Source: Roseimaritima sp.
GTDB taxonomy: Bacteria > Planctomycetota > Planctomycetia > Pirellulales > Pirellulaceae
Assembly: GCA_007124075.1 (NCBI GenBank)
Contig: SLFV01000406.1
Location: forward strand, 1-7,014
DNA length: 7,014 nt
Direction of reading: 5' to 3'
Both the position numbers and the translations under genes were made by a program. The notes beneath the pieces were generated by a model that saw only the letters and a program-made list of their open reading frames with translations, did not search any database and had not been told where the DNA came from. Shown here in pieces: positions 1 through 4,755 of the stretch. Within the stretch, counting starts at the first letter, position 1. Each line of letters begins with the position of its first letter.

Positions 1-84
1 AAATTCATTGGCCTGGGCGAGGGCCTGGGCGACTTGGCTCGCTTTGATTCAGATGCGTTCGCTGACGGGCTGCTTGGACGTTAG
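1..84 (+). CDS. ftsY: Signal recognition particle receptor FtsY, C-terminal end (partial)
   Basis: Frame 1 is open from the first base to a TAG at 82-84 and encodes 27 residues beginning KFIGLGEGLGDLARFD and ending in GLLGR. This matches the closing segment of the SRP-type GTPase NG domain: the GxGE...DL..F motif followed by an FxxxLxG helix. Ffh (SRP54) carries a long M domain after this point, whereas FtsY stops here, so the immediate stop favours FtsY. FtsY is the membrane-associated GTPase that receives ribosome-SRP complexes and passes nascent membrane proteins to the Sec translocon. The start and the GTP-binding motifs lie upstream of the window. The identification rests on a short tail; FlhF or another SRP-GTPase is a less likely alternative. 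Confidence 0.8.
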   Translation, partial: KFIGLGEGLGDLARFDSDAFADGLLGR

Positions 85-268
85 ACGCCTGACGCTGAAG
101 TTCTCTCCAACGAAGCGGCATTACGTCGCAACATCACCATCGGTTGCCGCTGTTGGGCTCGGCCGGTTAGACTGGTACCGCACACGGCTGAAGGCGTTTG
201 GTTCCTTGTTGGCAGCCTATGTCATTTGAATACTAGACCGTTATGTTCCCCGCTTCCTTGGCCGCCCC
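85..268. other. Intergenic gap between ftsY and the oxidoreductase gene
   Basis: I see no credible gene here. The only structure is a 7-bp inverted repeat, AGCGGCA (113-119) with TGCCGCT (145-151), enclosing a 25-base loop and not followed by a T-run, so it is not a standard intrinsic terminator for ftsY. A promoter-like sequence lies near the right edge at 209-236. Confidence 0.5.
209..236 (+). promoter_or_regulatory. Candidate sigma-70 type promoter of the oxidoreductase gene
   Basis: TTGGCA (209-214) matches the -35 consensus at five of six bases. A 16-base spacer separates it from TACTAG (231-236), which matches the -10 consensus at only three of six. It lies about 30 bases before the ATG at 269. 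The -10 is poor, so this is a suggestion only. Confidence 0.25.
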
Positions 269-1699
269 ATGCCCAAAGATTTTCTTCAAGGAATTGCACC
301 TGAATACGACGCTGTTGTGATCGGCAGCGGGTTGGGGGGCATGACTGCAGCCAACATCCTTGGCCGCGCCGGGCATCGCGTTTTGCTGCTGGAACAGCAT
401 TACAAATTGGGTGGGCTGGCAACCTGGTTTCGTCGACCCGGGGGGCATATTTTTGATATTTCGCTACATGGCTTTCCGCACGGGATGATCAAAAGCTGTC
501 GTCGGTATTGGAACAGTGACATTGCCGATCGCATCGTGCAACTGAAAAACATCCGTTTTGAAAACCCGATGTTTTCTTTGCGGACGACTTTCAATCGCGA
601 GGACTTCACGCGGTTGCTGACCACCCGCTTCGGGTTAGCCCCGGAAACCGTGTCCGCATTCTTTGACACCGCGCGCGGGATGAACTTTTACGACGACCAA
701 ACCACCTCGACAGGGGAACTGTTTCAGCAGTTCTTTCCGGGGCGTGAAGACGTCGTCCGTTTACTGATGGAACCAATTACCTATGCCAACGGTTCGACGT
801 TGGAAGACCCTGCGATTACCTACGGCATTGTCTTTAGTAACTTTATGAGCAAGGGAGTGTTTATTTACGAGGGCGGGACCGATGATTTGGTTGCGAGAAT
901 GCAGCGTCAACTTCGCGAAAACAACGTCGATATCGCGATTCGCAGCCCCGTCGAAAAAATTGAGGTTGGCGGGAGCAGGGTCCAAGCCGTGCATGTTGGC
1001 GGACGGAGGATTGCAACGCGCGCAGTTGTCAGTAACGCGAATCTTAAATCGACCGTCCTGCACATGTTGGAACCGCAACACTTGCCGCAAGATTATCGAG
1101 AGGAAGCCGAAGCGGTACGGCTGAACAACAGCAGTACGCAGGTCTACATGGCCTTGAAACCTGATGCGAGTATTGACGAGGATAGTGGCGATTTGTTGTT
1201 CACCAGCACGGCGCCCCTGTTCCGCACCGAAGCGTTATTGAGCCGCCAGATCACCAGTCGCACCTTCAGTTTTTACTACCCGCGAACGAGGCCTGACAAA
1301 AAGCAGCGATACGCAATCGTCAGCAGCACCAATGCAAACTGGACTGATTGGGCGGAACTGAATAAGGCGGACTACGAGGCTAGCAAACAGGACCTGATCG
1401 AAACCACCTTGGACGCCCTGGACCAATATGTTCCCAATATCCACGAAATGGTTGATTGGGTCGAAGCAGCTACACCGCGAACCTTTAACCATTACACCCA
1501 GCATCAGTTGGGCGCAAGTTTTGGCACCAAATTCGAAGGATTGGCGGTCAGTCGGGCGTTACCACAACAAATTGCGGGCATGTACCATGCGGGAAGCGTG
1601 GGAATTATCATGAGCGGTTGGCTGGGGGCGATGAACTACGGGGTGATTGTCAGCAACGAGGTTGATCAATTCTTGTGTCGGCAACCAGCGCCTGCATGA
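269..1699 (+). CDS. FAD-dependent phytoene desaturase-family oxidoreductase
   Basis: This complete 476-residue protein has the two-ended signature of the phytoene dehydrogenase/CrtI-CrtN family (COG1233 type). Near the N-terminus is a Rossmann dinucleotide-binding motif, VVIGSGLGG (residues 16-24), followed by the ribose-binding acid in LLLEQH (E42) and KLGG (46-49). At the C-terminus (residues 441-463) the segment [18 protein letters not shown] corresponds to the second FAD-contact motif of the family. Length is typical. Members desaturate or isomerise carotenoids, or act on retinoids and other polyprenoids, at the membrane. No phytoene synthase or other carotenoid gene is visible nearby, so the substrate cannot be assigned. 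The ATG at 269 has no clear Shine-Dalgarno sequence, but it puts the FAD motif at the usual distance from the N-terminus. A terminator-like hairpin follows at 1771. The family call is firm and the substrate is unknown. Confidence 0.85.
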   Translation: MPKDFLQGIAPEYDAVVIGSGLGGMTAANILGRAGHRVLLLEQHYKLGGLATWFRRPGGHIFDISLHGFPHGMIKSCRRYWNSDIADRIVQLKNIRFENPMFSLRTTFNREDFTRLLTTRFGLAPETVSAFFDTARGMNFYDDQTTSTGELFQQFFPGREDVVRLLMEPITYANGSTLEDPAITYGIVFSNFMSKGVFIYEGGTDDLVARMQRQLRENNVDIAIRSPVEKIEVGGSRVQAVHVGGRRIATRAVVSNANLKSTVLHMLEPQHLPQDYREEAEAVRLNNSSTQVYMALKPDASIDEDSGDLLFTSTAPLFRTEALLSRQITSRTFSFYYPRTRPDKKQRYAIVSSTNANWTDWAELNKADYEASKQDLIETTLDALDQYVPNIHEMVDWVEAATPRTFNHYTQHQLGASFGTKFEGLAVSRALPQQIAGMYHAGSVGIIMSGWLGAMNYGVIVSNEVDQFLCRQPAPA

Positions 1700-1770
1700 T
1701 TATTTGACTGGCCGTTTACACCCTTCAGTTCACAAGCCACACTACGTCATTCTCTGGAACCTATCTCGAC

Positions 1771-1810
1771 GACCTCCCGCCGACCGCGACGGGAGGTCTT
1801 TGTTTGTTTG
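1771..1810 (+). terminator. Rho-independent terminator or greA leader attenuator
   Basis: A perfect 9-bp inverted repeat, GACCTCCCG (1771-1779) and CGGGAGGTC (1790-1798), encloses a 10-base loop and is followed directly by a T-rich tail (TTTGTTTGTTTG, 1799-1810). It lies 71 bases after the oxidoreductase stop and 40 bases before the greA ATG. The simplest reading is the 3' terminator of the oxidoreductase gene. It is so close to greA that it could also sit inside the greA leader if greA is transcribed from further upstream. Confidence 0.7.
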
Positions 1811-1837
1811 GTCCATCAAACACGTTACTTCATCGAC

Positions 1838-1843
1838 AAAGGA
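1838..1843 (+). promoter_or_regulatory. Ribosome binding site of greA
   Basis: AAAGGA ends seven bases before the ATG at 1851. This fixes the greA start there rather than at the second in-frame ATG (1869) or at the far-upstream codon inside the preceding gene. Confidence 0.65.
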
Positions 1844-1850
1844 TATTGGC

Positions 1851-2336
1851 ATGCAAGAATCGGTACCGATGACTCGCGATGGATACAACCGATTGAAGGC
1901 GGAACTGGAGCGCCTGAACAGCGAAGAAATGCCTAAAGTCGCCGAAAAAATCGCTGCCGCGCGTGCCGAGGGCGATTTGAAGGAGAATGCGGAATATCAC
2001 GCACAGCGTGAGAATCAGGGCATGCTGCAGCGAAAGATTGATGAATTGCGGATGAAGCTGTCGCGAGCGACAATCATTGACCCCGCGACCTTGCCCAAAG
2101 ACGTGGTTGTCTTTGGTTGTACCGTAACGGTGGAAGATCTGAATTACGGTGACGAAGAACAGTTTACCTTCGTTGGTGCCGGGGATGAAGATTACGACAG
2201 CGGAAAGATCCTGGCGACCAGCCCACTGGGACAAGGCCTGATAGGCAAAAAGGTGGGCGAGATCGCCGAATTTGACGTGCCGGCAGGTCCCCAGCGGATG
2301 AAGATTTTGAAGATTGAATTCCTGGATCAGAAATGA
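1851..2336 (+). CDS. greA: Transcription elongation factor GreA
   Basis: GreA binds the secondary channel of RNA polymerase and stimulates cleavage of backtracked transcripts, rescuing stalled complexes. The 161-residue product has the usual family length (about 158). Residues 8-80 form the N-terminal antiparallel coiled coil with the diagnostic tip sequence [10 protein letters not shown] (41-50). Its D42 and E45 correspond to the acidic pair that coordinates the catalytic magnesium. The C-terminal FKBP-like domain follows a short linker and contains [18 protein letters not shown], matching the conserved SPLG.AL.GK..GD block. The ATG at 1851 is supported by AAAGGA seven bases upstream. The stop overlaps the start of the next gene in ATGA, indicating an operon with translational coupling. 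A hairpin with a T-rich tail ends 40 bases before the start and may affect its transcription. The family assignment is unambiguous. Confidence 0.96.
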   Translation: MQESVPMTRDGYNRLKAELERLNSEEMPKVAEKIAAARAEGDLKENAEYHAQRENQGMLQRKIDELRMKLSRATIIDPATLPKDVVVFGCTVTVEDLNYGDEEQFTFVGAGDEDYDSGKILATSPLGQGLIGKKVGEIAEFDVPAGPQRMKILKIEFLDQK

Positions 2337-3019
2337 CCGAATCACCCGCAACGGATCGCAGCCAGGATGACGGTGTGGGTTGGTGGCCAGCTATCATCGC
2401 AGGCTCGTTGTTACTGGCCGCCTTCGGGTTTGTTTGCTGCGGGGTTAGTACCTACGTCTTGTTCCAAAAACGGACTGAATTAGCGGCTCGCACGTTGCAG
2501 GGGCATACGATACCCACGGTCGAACAAAGTCAGTTGCCCCCCGAAGAAAAACGACAGATCAACCAGATTTTGTCCCAGGTTGTCGCCGATGCGGAATCAG
2601 GACGCTTGGAGAACTGGCAGGCCAGTGGAGTCATGAACCGATTGACTCGTATTCCACTGCTGGAGTGGGGCGATTTGGCCGCGGTGGAAGAATTGATTGC
2701 CAGTCACGACGGATTCGACCCGCAGCAACAGGCGGATGCGAAGCAGCAGCTTTCACGGTTACGACAGGCAATCCAGAAGGACCTGGCATCCATTTTCGAC
2801 GTCGACAGTGTCTTGGCACCGGTGCTGGTGGAAGACCAGTCGCTGCGTGGGCAGCGACTGCGGAGCAACATTAGCAAGGAGCTCTTGGCGGAGGTTGTCT
2901 TGCGCGCTCAATTGATTGCCGACCGCTGCAAAATCGAAGACCGGATGTTCGCCCAACCGTCAATCGTGGAGATCGTCCGCAGTGCCGTCAGTGCAGGGAC
3001 GACGGCTGGTGCAATGTAG
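2333..3019 (+). CDS. Single-pass membrane protein of unknown function, coupled to greA
   Basis: I do not recognise a family for this 228-residue protein. Residues 1-16 are short and acidic. One strong hydrophobic segment spans about 17-45, opening with GWWPAIIAG and containing an adjacent Cys pair (C35, C36). The segment right after it is basic (QKR at 45-47), which by the positive-inside rule suggests an outside N-terminus and a cytoplasmic C-terminal domain. Residues 60-228 are soluble, Gln/Glu/Leu-rich and probably mostly helical, with no enzyme motif I can see. The Cys pair lies inside the membrane segment and there is no N-terminal basic region, so it does not look like a lipoprotein. 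Its ATG shares four bases (ATGA, 2333-2336) with the greA stop, so it is probably translated by ribosomes finishing greA. A weak terminator-like hairpin follows. The gene is well supported, but its role is unknown. Confidence 0.8.
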   Translation: MTESPATDRSQDDGVGWWPAIIAGSLLLAAFGFVCCGVSTYVLFQKRTELAARTLQGHTIPTVEQSQLPPEEKRQINQILSQVVADAESGRLENWQASGVMNRLTRIPLLEWGDLAAVEELIASHDGFDPQQQADAKQQLSRLRQAIQKDLASIFDVDSVLAPVLVEDQSLRGQRLRSNISKELLAEVVLRAQLIADRCKIEDRMFAQPSIVEIVRSAVSAGTTAGAM

Positions 3020-3049
3020 CGTATGCATGTCGTCCATTCGCGAGGCGGG

Positions 3050-3071
3050 AGAGGGTCCTGTCCTCTTTTTT
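3050..3071 (+). terminator. Weak intrinsic terminator after the greA operon
   Basis: AGAGGG (3050-3055) can pair with TCCTCT (3061-3066), one pair being G-U, around a five-base loop. A run of six T follows (3066-3071, its first base shared with the stem). It lies 30 bases after the stop at 3019 in the short gap between convergent genes, where a terminator is expected. The stem is short, so efficiency is uncertain. Confidence 0.5.
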
Positions 3072-3085
3072 CAAAAACCACCAGG

Positions 3086-3868
3086 TTACCTCATGACCTG
3101 ATAGTGCTGGCAGCTTTCCAGGACACCGCACGCGTGAGGTCGCGAGGTGTGGTAGATTCCGGACACGGTTGTCGCCGAAGCCTGAAACTGGGAGGTGGCG
3201 ATCGCCAGCCGGTAAGCCTCCGCGGGAACTTCGCCTTGGCGGGCAGAGGATAGCACGCAGACGGTTGCCTGAGGCGAACGTCCTTGGTGGTGATGCCACC
3301 ACTGAAGGCTCGGCCAATAGCTTGCTTTTTCTGCCAGCACGTCGCAGACGACAAAGTCGTCTTGATCCGTAACCGACGTTTCGATTCGGACCCGAAGTTG
3401 CTTCTCGCTTATCTGCTTTTTAATCGTGTTGACGGTGGCATCTGCAATCGACCGATCAATCCGATAGCAACGTTTTCGCACACCTTGATACTCGGGATCC
3501 TGGGTTTCCACACCCGCGTGAGCCAGCATGATTTCATCAATCCGGCGGTGGTCGGGAAAACCAAGCGCTGCGGTCATTTCCCGTTGAAAGCGTTCCAGCG
3601 GCGTTAGCATGAACGGGTCACTTGCTCCGTACAGCATCGCTCCTCCCTCGGAAACAACGACATCGGGTAGCGGCAAGCGATGTCGGATGATCGACGCACA
3701 AACCGCCACACGCGAAAGCTTGGTCAAATAAATCAATGACCAGTTGGCACTGAATTTTGCGGAGACCAGTTCCTGCAAGGATTCTTGGTGCCCCGGCGTC
3801 CAAAAACTAGGCACCAGTACGCTTTCTAGTTCAACCGCCAAGACCTGAGGCTGGGGAATCGAGACCAT
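3086..3868 (-). CDS. Degenerate sucrose-phosphate-phosphatase-like HAD protein (probable pseudoenzyme)
   Basis: The 260-residue product follows the layout of the SPP-like HAD phosphatases from end to end. It has a motif I strand at residues 9-19, a motif II strand ending in LIYLTKLS (45-52), the LPLPD...SEGG cap-entry block (65-76), the DVL segment (176-178) and a C-terminal HACGVLESCQHY block (245-255). The catalytic residues are replaced. Motif I DxDxT reads ELESV (E13, E15, V17). The motif III Lys position is Y184. The motif IV GDSGND block reads LSSARQ (206-211). T49 of motif II remains. In this superfamily the first Asp is the phosphorylated nucleophile, so phosphatase activity is unlikely. 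The frame is intact, arguing for a retained non-catalytic role (binding or regulation) rather than decay. The ATG at 3868 puts motif I at the usual distance from the N-terminus. A TTG at 3934 would add 22 residues but overlaps a promoter-like sequence. It is convergent with the greA operon and divergent from the exosortase. Confidence 0.75.
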   Translation of the reverse strand: MVSIPQPQVLAVELESVLVPSFWTPGHQESLQELVSAKFSANWSLIYLTKLSRVAVCASIIRHRLPLPDVVVSEGGAMLYGASDPFMLTPLERFQREMTAALGFPDHRRIDEIMLAHAGVETQDPEYQGVRKRCYRIDRSIADATVNTIKKQISEKQLRVRIETSVTDQDDFVVCDVLAEKASYWPSLQWWHHHQGRSPQATVCVLSSARQGEVPAEAYRLAIATSQFQASATTVSGIYHTSRPHACGVLESCQHYQVMR

Positions 3869-3926
3869 GGTATTTCGTTCAAAGCGGATGTGAACACCTG
3901 GCGTCGCAGGCAGTACGTGATCGGCT

Positions 3927-3932
3927 ATTATC
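3927..3932 (-). promoter_or_regulatory. Candidate -10 element for the HAD-like gene
   Basis: On the minus strand these bases read GATAAT, five of six matches to the -10 consensus, about 60 bases before the ATG at 3868. No good -35 is present at the normal distance (the bases there read AGAGAG). An activator-dependent promoter is possible, or this is chance. Confidence 0.25.
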
Positions 3933-3968
3933 AATCGTAGGCTGCCCCACTCTCTGAACGCAACTAAC

Positions 3969-4002
3969 GGCCGCTGGAAAAAGCGGGCGGCCTCCCTTTT
4001 TC
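3969..4002. terminator. Overlapping terminator-like inverted repeats
   Basis: GGCCGC (3969-3974) pairs with GCGGCC (3987-3992), followed on the plus strand by TCCCTTTTT. Overlapping it, GAAAAAG (3977-3983) pairs perfectly with CTTTTTC (3996-4002) around a GC-rich 12-base centre, so each strand reads A-run, GC-rich core, T-run as in bidirectional terminators. No annotated gene ends here on either strand. It may bound an unannotated RNA or insulate the divergent genes. Confidence 0.4.
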
Positions 4003-4046
4003 GGCAGACAGCGAAGGACGATTCGGAGAGAAATTAGCGCATTCCA

Positions 4047-4078
4047 TTCCCTATTCGATGCAACGCGAATAGCGGGAA
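4047..4078. repeat. Imperfect inverted repeat (stem-loop)
   Basis: TTCCC plus TATTCG (4047-4057) pairs with CGAATA plus GGGAA (4066-4071 and 4074-4078), giving eleven Watson-Crick pairs interrupted by a two-base bulge (GC, 4072-4073) around an eight-base loop (4058-4065). No T-run follows on either strand, so it is not a terminator. It could be an RNA hairpin or a protein-binding dyad. Confidence 0.5.
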
Positions 4079-4114
4079 AGAGACATCAAGGCCGAAGTAA
4101 TTTCGAGAATGTTC

Positions 4115-4169
4115 CCCCGACAACGCGCGGGGTAATCACTGTCCGGGTTGCACGTTGTTAGACGCCCGG
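4115..4169. repeat. Two adjacent hairpins with complementary loops (possible kissing loop)
   Basis: Hairpin one has stem CCCCG (4115-4119) and CGGGG (4128-4132) with loop ACAACGCG (4120-4127). Hairpin two has stem CCGGG (4143-4147) and CCCGG (4165-4169) with loop 4148-4164. ACAACG in the first loop (4120-4125) is the exact complement of CGTTGT in the second (4153-4158), and one more pair forms beyond a single mismatch. Such loop-loop pairing is typical of structured RNAs, but the stems are only five pairs each. Confidence 0.4.
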
Positions 4170-4208
4170 GAGAACTGGCAATCGATACAACCGACATTGG
4201 TGTTCTCC
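4169..4208. repeat. Two-part inverted repeat (stem with internal loop)
   Basis: GGAGAAC (4169-4175) pairs perfectly with GTTCTCC (4202-4208). Inside a small internal loop, CAAT (4179-4182) pairs with ATTG (4196-4199), leaving a 13-base terminal loop. It directly abuts the preceding hairpin pair and lies about 35 bases upstream of the promoter-like TTGACG, so it could be part of a structured RNA or an operator. Confidence 0.4.
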
Positions 4209-4244
4209 GTGACACGGCAGCGAATCAAAAAACTAGCAAATTTG

Positions 4245-4273
4245 TTGACGATTTTCCCTGGCTGGCGTAACGT
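4245..4273 (+). promoter_or_regulatory. Candidate sigma-70 promoter for the exosortase gene
   Basis: TTGACG (4245-4250) matches the -35 consensus at five of six bases and lies 17 bases from TAACGT (4268-4273), which keeps the important T, A and final T of the -10 consensus. The palindrome CAAATTTG (4237-4244) abuts the -35 and could be an operator half. Transcription from here would give the exosortase mRNA a leader of roughly 320 bases. Confidence 0.35.
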
Positions 4274-4466
4274 TGCAATCTAGTGATCGGCCCCCGGTGA
4301 ATCAACAGGCTTTGGGTGATTCCCGTGCTAAACGATCGCGACACGACGCACCGCAAACCGCAAGAAAAATCAAAACGCGTGCCCCGAAACTTGCCCCTGA
4401 GGGAAAGGGAAGAAGAAACTTATTGGCAGCTAAGGCGGTCATGACTACAATTTGCATGGCTCTACG

Positions 4467-4497
4467 GGGAGGAGACTAGCCTCCCTTCGGAGGAGGG
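4467..4497 (+). promoter_or_regulatory. Competing GGAGG/CCTCC stems around a strong ribosome binding site
   Basis: CCTCCC (4480-4485) can pair upstream with GGGAGG (4467-4472), loop of seven. Alternatively its CCTCC (4480-4484) can pair downstream with GGAGG (4489-4493), loop of four. The downstream GGAGGAGGG (4489-4497) is a near-ideal Shine-Dalgarno sequence nine bases before the ATG at 4507. The two folds cannot coexist: one hides the ribosome site and the other frees it. This resembles a translational switch, though purine-rich repeats can produce the pattern by chance. Confidence 0.4.
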
Positions 4498-4506
4498 ACC
4501 GCGATA

Positions 4507-4755
4507 ATGTTCGATCAAGGAATGCGTTTACCGATCCACACTTTGAATTCCAACTTTCAATCCCGTACCTTGGGCAGATTGCTCGCAGGCGAAACAAGTG
4601 TCCAAACGAAAACGAAAACCAATCGGACAGGGTCGGGCCGCAGTAGAAAGCGTTGCGTCTCGCCAGGCACGGCTGGCGAAAGCATCGGATGCGTCAGGCG
4701 GTTCAAAGCGTCAGACGTCTCGCGCTGTCACCGGGAGGAAATTCGGACGCAGTAA
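4507..4755 (+). CDS. Possible 82-codon leader ORF overlapping the exosortase start
   Basis: An ATG at 4507 follows a strong Shine-Dalgarno sequence (GGAGGAGGG, spacing nine), the best in this window. The frame runs 82 codons and passes through the exosortase GTG at 4598 in a different frame, ending 155 bases inside that gene. The peptide starts MFDQGMRLPIHTLNS, has no recognisable domain and becomes Arg/Lys/Ser-rich where it overlaps the exosortase gene. Possible readings are a real small protein, a leader ORF that tunes exosortase translation, a frameshifted N-terminus of the exosortase itself, or chance. The ribosome site is the only positive evidence, so I hold this loosely. Confidence 0.3.
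   Translation: MFDQGMRLPIHTLNSNFQSRTLGRLLAGETSVQTKTKTNRTGSGRSRKRCVSPGTAGESIGCVRRFKASDVSRCHREEIRTQ

Larger units (their letters stand above)
3869..4597. other. Divergent intergenic region rich in inverted repeats
   Basis: This 729-bp stretch separates the minus-strand HAD-like gene from the plus-strand exosortase. I found no protein gene with family resemblance, no tRNA and no known riboswitch consensus. From left to right it holds a GATAAT element for the HAD gene, overlapping terminator-like repeats (3969-4002), an imperfect 11-bp hairpin (4047-4078), two hairpins with mutually complementary loops (4115-4169), a further two-part hairpin (4169-4208), a sigma-70-like promoter (4245-4273), and competing GGAGG/CCTCC stems with a strong ribosome binding site (4467-4497). 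This density of structure suggests a regulatory RNA or long structured leaders, but the strand and extent of any transcript cannot be read from sequence alone. Confidence 0.6.

Noticed and set aside
8..229. 73-codon plus-strand ORF at the left edge
   Set aside because: It overlaps the ftsY tail in another frame, is Trp/Ala-rich with no family resemblance, and has no ribosome site.
1647..1850. Upstream extension of the greA frame starting inside the oxidoreductase gene
   Set aside because: The extra residues are not GreA-like, run across the terminator hairpin, and the ATG at 1851 has a good ribosome site and the correct family length.
1830..2351. 173-codon minus-strand ORF opposite greA
   Set aside because: It is the antisense of a clear GreA gene, with no family similarity.
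3284..3607. 107-codon plus-strand ORF opposite the HAD-like gene
   Set aside because: The minus-strand frame carries the recognisable SPP-like scaffold, and the plus-strand product resembles nothing.
3869..3934. TTG start giving a 282-residue HAD-like protein
   Set aside because: It overlaps the GATAAT element and adds 22 residues before motif I, which normally lies about ten residues from the N-terminus; the ATG at 3868 fits better, though it is not proven.
4263..4277. Sigma-54-like sequence TGGC...TTGCA upstream of the exosortase
   Set aside because: The GG and GC elements are nine bases apart instead of the required ten, and sigma-54 promoters tolerate spacing changes poorly.
4273..4479. 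68-codon Arg/Lys-rich plus-strand ORF from a TTG
   Set aside because: It has no ribosome site or recognisable domain, shows low-complexity composition, and lies in a region that looks regulatory.
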